DNA of 64,000 nt from Leptolinea sp. UBA4782 (GCA_002403095.1 DHHC01000021.1:7670-71669); one strand, 5' to 3'. Shown: positions 1-8,735, numbered from the stretch's first letter. Made by a program: numbers and translations. The notes: generated by a model not told the origin, from the sequence alone.

Positions 1-1460
1 ATGTCCCGGCCAACCCCTGAATCACCGGCTTCAACCAGCACAAACTCAGAATTGTTGTTTGCCAGGCGCACCCGTTCGTGTTCCCGGTCCATAGCCCCGC
101 GCCGGTCAATAATATGCGCATCCAGCATTTCAGCGATGCCGCTCAAAATGCCCGTACCGCAGATACCCACTGCTGGCACCCTGCCGATGGTGGTTACATG
201 GACATTCCCATCCTCGATGCGTACTTTTTCAATGGCGCCGGCTGAAGCCCGCATACCATCCTTGATATGTGCCCCTTCGAAAGCCGGACCGGATGCGGTG
301 GAACAGGAAAAGATCCGTCCGCGGTCAATCAGGCTGATCTCGGTATTGGTGCCGATATCCACCAGCACCACCCGCTGGTCTTTTACTTCAGGATAAATAC
401 TTAGCAAGGCAGAAGTGTGGTCTCCGCCGATATACCCGGCGATGTTAGCCGGTGTGTGCAGGAGCGCTCCGTCCGCCAGTGCCAGCCCAACCTCACCCGC
501 CAGGATATCAAGCGGCTCTGCCACTGCAGGTACATAAGGCGCGGCCCCCAGCTGCCTGACTGGCAGCCGGCAGAAGAAATGGTGCATGGCAGTGTTCCCC
601 ACCAGCACTGCATCCACCACCTGGCTGCGCGCAATCCCGGCTTCGGTACACATGCCTGTAATGGCTTGGTTGAGGGTTTCTACCAGGCGGGTTTGCAGCA
701 GCGTCTGGTTCTCAATCCCCTGGTTGGCAAAGGCAATCCGGCTGACAATGTCTTCACCGAACGCGATCTGGGGGTTCATCACCCCGGTTTTGGCTGCGGT
801 GATGCCGCTGGCAAGGTCAACCAGGTACAGGGCAAGTTTGGTCGAACCCATATCCACAGCCAGCCCGTACAGCGGTGTTCCGACAGGCAGCGTTGCCACC
901 AGTATTGCCGCTTCATGGCCAGGTCTGACAGCCAAACGTACTTTCCAATCCTGTGCACGAAGCATCTCGCTCAGGCGGGTAATCCCTGCCAGGTCTGCCT
1001 GCAGCGGGGATAACCCCATTTTCTTCACTTCCTGGTCAACCCGGGTGAAATCTGAGCGCAGGTCGGTATTGGCAGGCAGCGGGATTTCCAGGTCAAGCGG
1101 CACTACCGCCGGATCCAGGTCGAAAAGCCTGTCCTGCCCGTCCACCTGCAGGCGCTGCATTGCCGGCATGGATTCGGGCGGTATTTCTATCCTGACATCC
1201 CCGGCAGGGTAAGCCTGGCAGGCAAGCCGGTAACCGGCATTCAGCTGATCTGCGGTTAATGTCTCTGTTTCAACCTCAGTAACCGCGGACAGCCTGCCCT
1301 TGATCAGCCTCACCTGGCAGGTTCCACAGATGCCTGCCCCGCCGCACACTGCAGCAAGGTCTGCACCTGCATGCTGTGCAGCTGCAAGCAGGCTGACATC
1401 CCCTGGTACTTCGAGGCGCCTGCCAATGGGGGTGAATTCGACCTTGTATTGTCCAATCAT
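1..1460 (-). CDS. corrinoid reductive activase (RACo-type, 2Fe-2S + ASKHA domain), 3' end beyond window
   Basis: Starts at ATG 1460-1458 and stays open to the left edge (486 codons visible), so the C-terminus is missing. The N-terminus is a plant-type 2Fe-2S ferredoxin domain with Cys39, Cys45, Cys48 and Cys81 (CGGAGICGTC core). The rest matches the long DUF4445/ASKHA region of RACo-like proteins, which reduce oxidised Co(II) corrinoid proteins back to active Co(I) at the expense of ATP. Its start overlaps the stop of the upstream gene (ATGA), so the two are translationally coupled. The setting, beside a corrinoid protein and methyltransferases, fits reactivation of that corrinoid. Family members usually have about 600-640 residues, so roughly 115-150 residues lie outside the window. 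Confidence 0.9.
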   Translation of the reverse strand, partial: MIGQYKVEFTPIGRRLEVPGDVSLLAAAQHAGADLAAVCGGAGICGTCQVRLIKGRLSAVTEVETETLTADQLNAGYRLACQAYPAGDVRIEIPPESMPAMQRLQVDGQDRLFDLDPAVVPLDLEIPLPANTDLRSDFTRVDQEVKKMGLSPLQADLAGITRLSEMLRAQDWKVRLAVRPGHEAAILVATLPVGTPLYGLAVDMGSTKLALYLVDLASGITAAKTGVMNPQIAFGEDIVSRIAFANQGIENQTLLQTRLVETLNQAITGMCTEAGIARSQVVDAVLVGNTAMHHFFCRLPVRQLGAAPYVPAVAEPLDILAGEVGLALADGALLHTPANIAGYIGGDHTSALLSIYPEVKDQRVVLVDIGTNTEISLIDRGRIFSCSTASGPAFEGAHIKDGMRASAGAIEKVRIEDGNVHVTTIGRVPAVGICGTGILSGIAEMLDAHIIDRRGAMDREHERVRLANNNSEFVLVEAGDSGVGRD

Positions 1461-2155
1461 GGCGTTTCCAGTGCCTGGTGATAGCTGCACATGCTGTTCA
1501 TCGAGCAGAACTTGCATGGCTTGCCGCCCCTCTGGATTTGCCCACCCAGGCCGATGGCCATAGAGGCGGATTTACGCGGCAGCATCATGCCGCTAGGCAA
1601 GAGCCTGACCAGCTGCGGATCTGGCTGCAGGGCAGCAAACACCTGGGGCTGCCCCTGCTCAACGCTCCACCCCAACATGCCGGGGCTGAAAGCAATAGTG
1701 GAAGATTGTCCTGCTGCCTCTGCCTGCTGCTCGATCTTCTGGCAATACCAGAAGGAAAGCATATCAACTGCCGCGTTCGCCAGGCCGTCCAGCGCCAGGC
1801 TTAGTGCCATATCGCCGTCATGCCCGGCCTGGTGAATTTTTTCCTCAAGCGCGGAACCAATCGTAACGATTGCCAGGGCTATCCTGTCTGCCCCGTCCAG
1901 CTGTTCGCTGATCAATTCCCCTGCCAGTGCGTATATTCCGTTCAGGAAGATACCCGTCTGTTTGTCCTTGCTGACCGAAAAAGTATCATGAATAACAGCA
2001 GGGCTTACCAGCCCTGCCCCAACATCGATCGCTTTTTCTGCCAGGTCCACCAGGACGGGACGGCGCACACGCACTACGGCCGGATCTGCCCCCTGACCCC
2101 GCAGGACCATATCTGCTGTGAAGTCCAGAGGAATATCTGTGTAGATTTGTGCCAA
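1457..2155 (-). CDS. MetH activation-domain-like protein with C-terminal cysteine motif
   Basis: 232 residues. The segment around residues 160-205 (GWSVEQ, then LLPSGMMLPRKSASMAIGLG) resembles the AdoMet-binding reactivation domain of cobalamin-dependent methionine synthase. The tail carries a CKFCSMNSMC motif that could bind a metal or Fe-S cluster. Such stand-alone proteins often sit beside corrinoid methyltransferases. The likely role is reductive methylation or handling of an inactive corrinoid protein, but this is inferred from family and context. It lies between the homocysteine methyltransferase and RACo genes and overlaps the RACo start by 4 bp. Confidence 0.8.
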   Translation of the reverse strand: MAQIYTDIPLDFTADMVLRGQGADPAVVRVRRPVLVDLAEKAIDVGAGLVSPAVIHDTFSVSKDKQTGIFLNGIYALAGELISEQLDGADRIALAIVTIGSALEEKIHQAGHDGDMALSLALDGLANAAVDMLSFWYCQKIEQQAEAAGQSSTIAFSPGMLGWSVEQGQPQVFAALQPDPQLVRLLPSGMMLPRKSASMAIGLGGQIQRGGKPCKFCSMNSMCSYHQALETP

Positions 2156-2164
2156 ACTTAGCCT

Positions 2165-3061
2165 CTATGATGCAGCATCCAGCCGGGATACCGTGGCTGC
2201 AATGGCTGCCAGGTGTTCCGGGGATGTACCGCAGCACCCGCCTACCAGGCTGGCACCGGCTTCTACCCAGGCCGGGACATTATCGCCCATGTCTTGCGGG
2301 CTGACATCGTAAACGGTATTGCCGCTTTCGTCCACCCTCGGAAGGCCGGCATTGGGTTTAAACCAGATCGGCAGGCTGGTAGCAGAACGCAGCTCTCTGA
2401 GCGCTTTCATGTTCTCATCCAGGCTGCGCCCGCAATTGATTCCGAGGATATCCACCTTGAATTGCTGCAGCTCTGCAGCTGCCTGGGCGGGTTTTACCCC
2501 CATCATCGTGCGCCCGGCGCGCTCATAGCTGAAGGAGACCGCCAGAGGCAGGCTGGAGACTGAGCGCACCCCTTTCACCGCAGCCAAAGCCTCGCCGAGG
2601 TCGAACTGGGTCTCGATCACAAGCAGGTCCACCCCGGCTGCTGCCAGGCTGACAGCCTGGGCTGCGTAGGATGCTTCAGCGTCTGCCGGATCCAGGGTTC
2701 CCAACGGGGAAAGCATTTGCCCGGTTGGGCCAAGAGAACCAGCCACAAAGACATCCGTCCCTTCGGCCGCCTGCTTTGCCAGTGCAGCTGCCTTGCGGTT
2801 GATCTCATCGGCTTTATCCTGCAGGTTAGCATGCTGCAGCCGGTAGCGGTTGCCATTGAACGAACAGGTCAGGATGACATTCGCTCCCGCCTGGATGAAA
2901 TCCTGGTGGAGCTGAAGGATCTTTTCCGGATGCTCGAGCATCCAGCTTTCACTTAACTGGCCGCTTTCCAGTCCGCGCGCTTGCAGGTTCGTGCCGGTCG
3001 CACCATCCAGCACGAGCACTTTGCCGGCTGCCAGTGTGGCTAAAATATCTTTTGGGGGCAT
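2165..3061 (-). CDS. homocysteine S-methyltransferase module (MetH N-terminal/MmuM-like)
   Basis: 298 residues, a TIM-barrel homocysteine methyltransferase. It begins with the family's LDGATGTNLQ motif and has the three zinc ligands expected for thiolate activation: Cys210 (GINCG) and Cys276-Cys277 (GGCCGTSPEHL). It is a free-standing module with no corrinoid or folate domain of its own. Lying 24 bp after the corrinoid-protein gene, it most simply takes the methyl group from methyl-Co(III) on that protein and forms methionine. The alternative is an S-methylmethionine-type donor, which would not need the neighbours. Confidence 0.87.
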   Translation of the reverse strand: MPPKDILATLAAGKVLVLDGATGTNLQARGLESGQLSESWMLEHPEKILQLHQDFIQAGANVILTCSFNGNRYRLQHANLQDKADEINRKAAALAKQAAEGTDVFVAGSLGPTGQMLSPLGTLDPADAEASYAAQAVSLAAAGVDLLVIETQFDLGEALAAVKGVRSVSSLPLAVSFSYERAGRTMMGVKPAQAAAELQQFKVDILGINCGRSLDENMKALRELRSATSLPIWFKPNAGLPRVDESGNTVYDVSPQDMGDNVPAWVEAGASLVGGCCGTSPEHLAAIAATVSRLDAAS

Positions 3062-3085
3062 GTTTCTCTTTTCCCTGAGAGCAGA

Positions 3086-3724
3086 TTACGATGCTGCCAG
3101 GCTCTTGGCCAGGGCAACTGCCCGGCTGGCATCCGGCGCAAACCCGTCAGCGCCGATTTCGTGGGCATACTGGCTGGTCACCGGCGCTCCACCGATCAGA
3201 ACCTTCACTTTGCTGCGCAGCCCGGCTTCTTCCAGGGCTTCGATTGTAGTCTTCATGTTCGGCATGGTGGTGGTTAAAAGGGCAGACATAGCCACAAAAT
3301 CAGCTTCATTCTCGCGCACGGCATCCACGAACTTTTGGGGAGGCACATCCGAGCCGAGGTCAACAATCTCAAATGCGGCGCCTTCGAGCATCATGCTCAC
3401 CAGGTTCTTACCAATATCATGCAGGTCGCCTTTTACCGTTCCTATAATGATCTTGCCGGCAGATTTGTAGCTTTCCTTTACCAGGCGTGGCTTGAGGATG
3501 CTCAACCCGGCTTGCATTGCCTTGGCGGAGATCAGCATTTCGGGCACGAAATACTCGCCCTCTTCAAATAGCTTACCCACCTCGGTCATGGCAACAATCA
3601 TACCTTCGTTCAGAATCAAAGCAGGATCCACACCTGCGTCCAGGGCTGTTTGCACTGCTGCAGCTGACTTATCGGCTGCCCCATCAATGATGGCGTTATA
3701 AATGGCTTTTAAGCTGTCTTCCAT
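3086..3724 (-). CDS. methyltransferase cognate corrinoid protein (MtmC/MttC-like)
   Basis: 212 residues. The N-terminal part (about 1-85) is the helical cap domain typical of these proteins. The C-terminal Rossmann domain binds cobamide through DLHDIG (residues 100-105, His102 as lower axial ligand), with SALLTTTM and GGAPVT completing the fold's usual motifs. It shuttles a methyl group between the substrate methyltransferase and an acceptor. It has its own strong ribosome-binding site (AAAAGGAG) and an upstream TATAAT hexamer (about 3747-3752, minus strand), so part of its expression may be separate from the gene at 3864. Confidence 0.92.
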   Translation of the reverse strand: MEDSLKAIYNAIIDGAADKSAAAVQTALDAGVDPALILNEGMIVAMTEVGKLFEEGEYFVPEMLISAKAMQAGLSILKPRLVKESYKSAGKIIIGTVKGDLHDIGKNLVSMMLEGAAFEIVDLGSDVPPQKFVDAVRENEADFVAMSALLTTTMPNMKTTIEALEEAGLRSKVKVLIGGAPVTSQYAHEIGADGFAPDASRAVALAKSLAAS

Positions 3725-3863
3725 AAGGTCCGCTCCTTTTCCACAATTATACTAGCAACCCCGGCCTGGCCGGGTGCTGCCGTGTTTTCCATATTTATGC
3801 ACTTCATGCCAATCAGCGCGGCCTTATTTACCCGCTGATTCGAAAAAAACAGAAAACTTCCTG

Positions 3864-5237
3864 CTACACTTCCAGGCCCAGGCTGCGCACTTCCTGCTTG
3901 ACTTCATCGTACATGCGCTGCCACCCAGCAACCGGTTCAAGCGTTTCCAGGTTGTATGCCTGGTCAAAGCGCACACCCGGGTTGCCTTCCGGCAGGGAGA
4001 AAATGGGCTCATAGCGCTGCAGGAGCCGTGAAACCAGCTCGTTCACCTGGGCAGCATTCAAACCCTGGCGGGTGACTGCATGCCCCACCTCGCCCATCCA
4101 GCGCACTTCCAGTCCGGTACCGTTGGGCAGGGCGCCGTCCGCCGCACCAACCCCTTCCAGGTGGGCGCCACTGTAAGAGATCACGGCGGCATTGGCTGCC
4201 ACTTCATATAACAGCTCGCAGGTCAGTGCGCCCGATTTGGGGAAGATGTCTGCCACGATGATGGCAGGCGAATTACGCGCAAAAGCCCGTGCCACCACGC
4301 CTTCAACCCACATCACCCCCCGGGTGGATGTGGCTACATGCCGGATGTGGATGGGATGCAGCAGGTGATAGTCTGCCTGGCATACCAGGTTTGCCAGCAT
4401 GAAAGAAGCCGCCTGTACCACCGCTGCCCCAGGTGCATTCCCGGCCAGTCCGCCGACCATCACGCATGCCAGCGAGGCGTTGCGCGCCCCGTAGGTCTTG
4501 CCGTTGGCAGCCCGCACCAGGCTGCCGCGGTCGATCATCAATTCGTTCAGCATCGGAACCAGGTGCGCATCCGTTGGGCGCAGGAAAGCCGGGTTCATCA
4601 CGCACAGGTCGCCCAGCTCTGAGACACTGCTCTGGGCGGCCAGCAATCCCATGCCCGAGCGCCCTAGCTTGCGCAGCCCATCACGCAGCAGCGTCAGCTC
4701 GTTGCGAGTGGCATACACTTCTTCCGGCTCGCCGGAAACCACGGGATGACCCTTGTAAGTAACCAGCGAACCGCAGGTTGCCAGGTCTACAATGGGTTCT
4801 TTCATCCAGCTCATCACCATCGGCTGGAAGATTTCTTCAGGCGTCGGGACTCCCGGGTTGCCAGCCCACACAGCGGGAGGGTTGGTATCCCTTTCTTTTC
4901 TCGCACGCAGCACCCGTGCATCACTGCCTTCGCCGAAAACCAGTTCACGCGGGGCGTTCTGCAAGCCTTCCTCGATCTCAGCACGGCTGAAGCGGATCAC
5001 CTTACTGGTGGAAACATTATAAACACCCAGCGTTTCTGCCAGTTCAAGCGCCGCCTGAAATACCCGGTCTACCAGGGCATCATCCAGCGGGATAATCTCC
5101 TGCGAATCCCACTTGATGTCATATTTCGAAACCAGGCTGCGGGTGGTCATAACCACCCCTTCAAAATCCCAGTCTTCTTTCTTGACCGTTTTTCCCGTAC
5201 GTGACATTTCAAGTATATCGAGGAACTCTGTGGTCAT
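3864..5237 (-). CDS. MtmB-family (monomethylamine methyltransferase-like) protein lacking pyrrolysine
   Basis: 457 residues, the length of archaeal MtmB. Several segments line up with MtmB as I remember it: GRSGMGLL against the pyrrolysine-site motif GRPGMGV-Pyl, PIHIRHVATSTR against PVHIRWGSTNTR, RWMGEVGHAVT against the C-terminal RMMGEVARAT, and a shared C-terminal end. The pyrrolysine position is Leu199, codon CTG at 4643-4641, and the frame contains no amber codon. It should therefore methylate the corrinoid protein from a substrate other than monomethylamine, or by a different mechanism. The start ATG follows CAGGAGATACT. It is the first gene of the minus-strand operon and diverges from the ECF transporter operon. 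Confidence 0.85.
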   Translation of the reverse strand: MTTEFLDILEMSRTGKTVKKEDWDFEGVVMTTRSLVSKYDIKWDSQEIIPLDDALVDRVFQAALELAETLGVYNVSTSKVIRFSRAEIEEGLQNAPRELVFGEGSDARVLRARKERDTNPPAVWAGNPGVPTPEEIFQPMVMSWMKEPIVDLATCGSLVTYKGHPVVSGEPEEVYATRNELTLLRDGLRKLGRSGMGLLAAQSSVSELGDLCVMNPAFLRPTDAHLVPMLNELMIDRGSLVRAANGKTYGARNASLACVMVGGLAGNAPGAAVVQAASFMLANLVCQADYHLLHPIHIRHVATSTRGVMWVEGVVARAFARNSPAIIVADIFPKSGALTCELLYEVAANAAVISYSGAHLEGVGAADGALPNGTGLEVRWMGEVGHAVTRQGLNAAQVNELVSRLLQRYEPIFSLPEGNPGVRFDQAYNLETLEPVAGWQRMYDEVKQEVRSLGLEV

Positions 5238-5414
5238 AGTATCTCCTGAAAGTAATGTGGATTTAAGTTTACCCTAAACCGCGTAACAATTCTGATTGAA
5301 AGGAGTATTATATCTATACTTAATTAGTTTTCATGTATACTAACAATAAGCAGTACCTTACAGACCCGAAAAGATACTCTGTTCAGAAATTAAAACCCAA
5401 AGGAGGTGGTGAAA

Positions 5415-5489
5415 GTGGCTTTATACATTCTGGTGAACGTGGTTATCCTGGTAGTGCTGGGCCTGATCGCCCGTTTCTTCAGTAAATGA
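5415..5489 (+). CDS. 24-residue single-span membrane smORF
   Basis: GTG start preceded by a near-perfect Shine-Dalgarno (AAAGGAGGTGGT, 5399-5410), then 24 codons and TGA. The peptide is almost entirely hydrophobic (one transmembrane helix, LYILVNVVILVVLGLIA) and ends in a basic Arg-Phe-Phe-Ser-Lys tail. It lies 48 bp before ykoE in the same direction and is likely its operon leader. No family is recognised. By analogy with other small membrane peptides it could modulate or stabilise the transporter, but this is inference. The strong SD and clean helix are the main evidence that it is translated. Confidence 0.6.
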   Translation: MALYILVNVVILVVLGLIARFFSK

Positions 5490-5537
5490 AACCTGTAATA
5501 CTTTCGTATCAAATCAATCTAGAGGAGGAGTAATTCA

Positions 5538-6104
5538 ATGGAAAAACGTGGTGGTTGGGATTTTAAATATAAAACTCGCGATATTGTCATAATCGCGGTT
5601 ATTGCAGCAATTGCAGGTGTGGTCAATACCGGTATTGGCAACCTGTGGTACCTGGCAAATACATCGCTTGGCCCAATGGGTGGTGCATTGCTGCAAGGCG
5701 CATTCATGTGGGCTTATGTCCTGGTCATGTGGCTGGTCCGCCGTCCCGGTGCTGCCATTTTACTTGGCATTATTGAAACAACCGTAGAGGTTTTAATGGG
5801 CAATGCCTCTGGTATCGGCACCCTGGGTTGGGGCCTTTTCCAGGGCCTGGGCGTTGAGGTAATTATGGCCATCAGCGGTTACAAAAAATTCGGCCTGCTG
5901 GCTGCCATGATGGCTGCTGCGGGCGCTTCACAATTCGGTACCGTCTGGACCGCCATTCTCTTCGGCTGGGATCCAGCTTACGCCAAAGATGTCTGGCTGG
6001 CAATCCCGATCAACTTGATCTCGGGTCTTGTGATTAGTGGTTTGCTGGGGTATTATTTAGCCAAGGCGCTGGCAAAAACAGGTTTGATCCGCTCGGCTCA
6101 ATAA
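5538..6104 (+). CDS. ykoE: ECF transporter substrate-binding S component, YkoE family
   Basis: 188 residues, mostly transmembrane. The layout fits the YkoE family, which is linked to thiamine or its pyrimidine precursor: an N-terminal basic amphipathic segment, GIGNLWYLAN, RRPGAAIL, then IIETTVEVLMGN and a C-terminal NLISGLVISGLLGYY helix. The start follows a strong GAGGAGGAG site. The duplicated ATPase and the T component follow in order. No TPP riboswitch consensus is visible upstream, so the vitamin specificity is inferred from family only. A hairpin terminator separates this gene from the ATPase gene. Confidence 0.85.
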   Translation: MEKRGGWDFKYKTRDIVIIAVIAAIAGVVNTGIGNLWYLANTSLGPMGGALLQGAFMWAYVLVMWLVRRPGAAILLGIIETTVEVLMGNASGIGTLGWGLFQGLGVEVIMAISGYKKFGLLAAMMAAAGASQFGTVWTAILFGWDPAYAKDVWLAIPINLISGLVISGLLGYYLAKALAKTGLIRSAQ

Positions 6105-6127
6105 CCTGAATTTAATTTTCCAGATCG

Positions 6128-6168
6128 GCGGGAAAGGGATGTGTCACCGTTCACCCTTTCCCGCTTTT
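6128..6168 (+). terminator. intrinsic terminator between ykoE and the ATPase gene
   Basis: An 11-bp perfect stem (GCGGGAAAGGG at 6128-6138 with CCCTTTCCCGC at 6154-6164) is followed by TTTT. It lies in the 76-bp gap between ykoE and the ATPase gene of what is otherwise one operon. It would reduce, not abolish, read-through. Confidence 0.7.
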
Positions 6169-6180
6169 CGGGACTAAACC

Positions 6181-7938
6181 ATGACTGAAACCAATATTAT
6201 CGCCGAACTACGCAACGTTTCTTACACTCACTGGAACCACCAGGAACCCACGTTAAAGAATGTTACATTGCAGCTGCAAAGGGGAACACTTTCGGTCCTG
6301 GTTGGACCGGGAGGCAGCGGCAAGTCAACCCTGTGCGACCTGTTAAATGGCCGCATTCCCAAGCTGTTGGGCGGCCAGTTGACCGGCGAGGTGATTATCG
6401 ACGGGCTGGATACCGCAAAGGTGGAAGTGAAAGAGCTCACCAAGCGGGTGGGGTCGGTCTCGCAGGATCCCGAAACCATGTTTGCCACCCTGTACGTCGA
6501 AGATGAGATCGCCTTTGGACCGGAAAACCTGCTGGTAGATGCGGATGAAATTCGCCTTACTGTGGAAGAACTGCTGGATGTGACCCAACTGCGCCCCCAA
6601 CGGCGCAACCTGGTATGGCACCTTTCCGGCGGTCAGGTGCAAAAGCTGGGGCTGGCTACCGCCCTGGCTATGAAACCCTCCCTCATCATCCTGGATGAGC
6701 CCACCGCCAACCTGGACCCCATCGCCACCCTCAGCGTGTATGATATGGTCCTTAAATTACGCGAACAGGGTATGACCATCCTGCTGGTCATTCGGGAACT
6801 GGATGAATTCCTATCCTGTGCTGACCAGGTGCTCCTTTTGCAGGAAGGAACCCTCCTCACCTCCGGAACACCCCAGGAGGTGCTCAAATCTCACGGGGAA
6901 GCTATGTTCACCTCCCTGGGGGTTTGGCTGCCGGAGACGACCGAGATCGGCCTGACCCTCCGGAACCGGCACAATATCCAGATGCGGGACATTCCTATCA
7001 CTGTACCGGAGACCATTGCCTTGCTGCAGGACAATCACCTGCTGGATCAGCCCCTGGTGCTCCCCGTCCGGGAAGCACAGCCTGCCACAGTACAGCCGGA
7101 ACTGCTGGTTGAAGCCAAAAACCTCAGCTTCCGCTATGCGGAAGGCACGCATGCCCTAAAAGATGTTTCTTTCAACATCCATGCTGGCGAGTTGCTGGCA
7201 ATCGTCGGGCGCAACGGGGCAGGCAAGAGCACCCTGGCCAAGCTGCTGGTTGGCCTGCTTAAACCGCAAGCCGGCAGCCTGACCTTGTTTGACAAACCGG
7301 CGGCACAGTGGAAGGTGGAAGACCTTGCCAACCACATTGCCCTGGTCTTCCAGAATCCCGAGCACCAGTTCCTTACTGACAAAGTGTGGGACGAGATCGA
7401 CTACAGCCTGCTGGCGCGCAACGTAACCGACCTGGAAGTGCGCAAAGAGACCATCCAGGAATCGCTAACCCGCCTGGGACTGGAAGCTGTGGTGGATAAG
7501 CACCCGTTCTCCTTGAGCGCCGGAATGAAACGCCGCCTGGGCGTTGCCACCATGCTGGTTTGCCGCCCGCGCATCCTGCTGGTGGATGAACCCACTTATG
7601 GGCAGGATAAACAGATGACGCAAACCCTGATGCACTTCATGGAAGAGATCCGGGCAGAAGGGATAGCTGTAGTGATGATCACCCATGACATGCGCCTGGT
7701 GCAGGAGTATGCCCAGCGCGTGATCGTAATGAGCGAAGGGCAATTGCTGTTCGACGGCCAGCCCCAAGGCCTGTTCAACCAGGATGAGATCCTGCAGGCA
7801 GCCAACCTGCGCAAGACAGTTCTGCATGACCTGGTGAGTGAACTGACCGCCCGGGGCGTGCTTATCAGCGGCGAGGTGCGCACCACTTCTGACCTGCTGA
7901 CAGCGCTCACCACCCGCGAGGAGGTGCAGAATGGCTGA
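6181..7938 (+). CDS. ykoD: ECF transporter duplicated ATPase (YkoD type)
   Basis: 585 residues with two fused ABC ATPase domains, powering the ECF transporter. Domain 1 (about 8-235) has Walker A GPGGSGKST, signature LSGGQ and Walker B LIILDEPTANLD. Domain 2 (about 310-545) has GRNGAGKST, the variant signature LSAGMKRR and ILLVDEPTYGQD. The H-loop of domain 2 is MITHD, while domain 1 has VIREL at the matching place, so the first site may be catalytically weak. The last 8 bp overlap the T-component gene. Confidence 0.92.
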   Translation: MTETNIIAELRNVSYTHWNHQEPTLKNVTLQLQRGTLSVLVGPGGSGKSTLCDLLNGRIPKLLGGQLTGEVIIDGLDTAKVEVKELTKRVGSVSQDPETMFATLYVEDEIAFGPENLLVDADEIRLTVEELLDVTQLRPQRRNLVWHLSGGQVQKLGLATALAMKPSLIILDEPTANLDPIATLSVYDMVLKLREQGMTILLVIRELDEFLSCADQVLLLQEGTLLTSGTPQEVLKSHGEAMFTSLGVWLPETTEIGLTLRNRHNIQMRDIPITVPETIALLQDNHLLDQPLVLPVREAQPATVQPELLVEAKNLSFRYAEGTHALKDVSFNIHAGELLAIVGRNGAGKSTLAKLLVGLLKPQAGSLTLFDKPAAQWKVEDLANHIALVFQNPEHQFLTDKVWDEIDYSLLARNVTDLEVRKETIQESLTRLGLEAVVDKHPFSLSAGMKRRLGVATMLVCRPRILLVDEPTYGQDKQMTQTLMHFMEEIRAEGIAVVMITHDMRLVQEYAQRVIVMSEGQLLFDGQPQGLFNQDEILQAANLRKTVLHDLVSELTARGVLISGEVRTTSDLLTALTTREEVQNG

Positions 7939-8716
7939 AGGTCAGCATAGTTTACGGTACATTGAGCGCGATGCCGTCATGCACCGCATTTACCCGCTGG
8001 TGAAACTGGCCTGGGTTTTCATGGTTGCAGCCGGACTGTTCCTGTACAAAACCCCCTTATCCGGCGCCATCAATTTTGTGATCCTGCTGCTGCTGACTGT
8101 CTTCCTGGGGAAAATACCCCTGCGCGAGATCCTAAGCAGCTCCAAATTCATCCTGGGGCTCGGGTTGATCCTGATGTTTTTCCATTTAATCGCTGACCCC
8201 GGAAATGTTGTTTACCAGCTTGGACCTTTGAAAGTGACGGATACCGGCTTGATCCAGGGTCCAATCTTTTTCTTCCGCCTATCAGTGGTCGTGCTGGCAA
8301 GTTTTGTGCTGATCTGGACAACCGACACGCGCGACCTGATGGTTTCCCTTGCCAAGGCGGGCATACCCTACCGGTTCGCCTTTGCCGTATTCCTGGCGCT
8401 GCGCTTCCTGCCGCTTGTTCAGCAGGAGGTAGATGCCGTCCGCTCAGCCCACGCCATCCGCGGCAGGGCTTCGAAATCTTCGCTCGGTCACCGCATCAAG
8501 CTCTGGCAGCGCTATATGTTCACCGTCCTGGTGAATGGCCTTCGCAAGGCCGAAGCAGCAGCCGCTGCGCTGGAATGCCGCGCCTTTGGCAGCAGCCCGA
8601 CACGGACGTATGTGAAGGATGTCCATTTTCACGCCGTTGACCTGGTCCTATTGATCGTAACTGCTGCAATTATCACCGTCCTGGTCCTGAGGGAAAGGAC
8701 CGGTTTCCTGTTCTAG
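7931..8716 (+). CDS. ykoC: ECF transporter T component (EcfT/CbiQ family, YkoC type)
   Basis: 261 residues with several transmembrane helices in the N-terminal half, a cytoplasmic coupling region, and a last helix near the C-terminus. The two Ala-Arg-Gly-type coupling motifs appear as AIRGRASK (about 175) and ALECRAFGSS (about 215), the places that contact the ATPases. It overlaps the ATPase gene by 8 bp, a sign of coupled translation. It forms the membrane scaffold joining the S component to the ATPase. Confidence 0.9.
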   Translation: MAEGQHSLRYIERDAVMHRIYPLVKLAWVFMVAAGLFLYKTPLSGAINFVILLLLTVFLGKIPLREILSSSKFILGLGLILMFFHLIADPGNVVYQLGPLKVTDTGLIQGPIFFFRLSVVVLASFVLIWTTDTRDLMVSLAKAGIPYRFAFAVFLALRFLPLVQQEVDAVRSAHAIRGRASKSSLGHRIKLWQRYMFTVLVNGLRKAEAAAAALECRAFGSSPTRTYVKDVHFHAVDLVLLIVTAAIITVLVLRERTGFLF

Positions 8717-8735
8717 GGGGCAGCGCTAATCCAAC

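Noticed and set aside
3864..5237. Amber-encoded pyrrolysine in the MtmB-like gene
   Set aside because: No in-frame TAG exists. The equivalent codon is CTG.
5341..5537. TPP riboswitch upstream of ykoE
   Set aside because: No CUGAGA/ACCUGA-type conserved boxes are visible in the leader.
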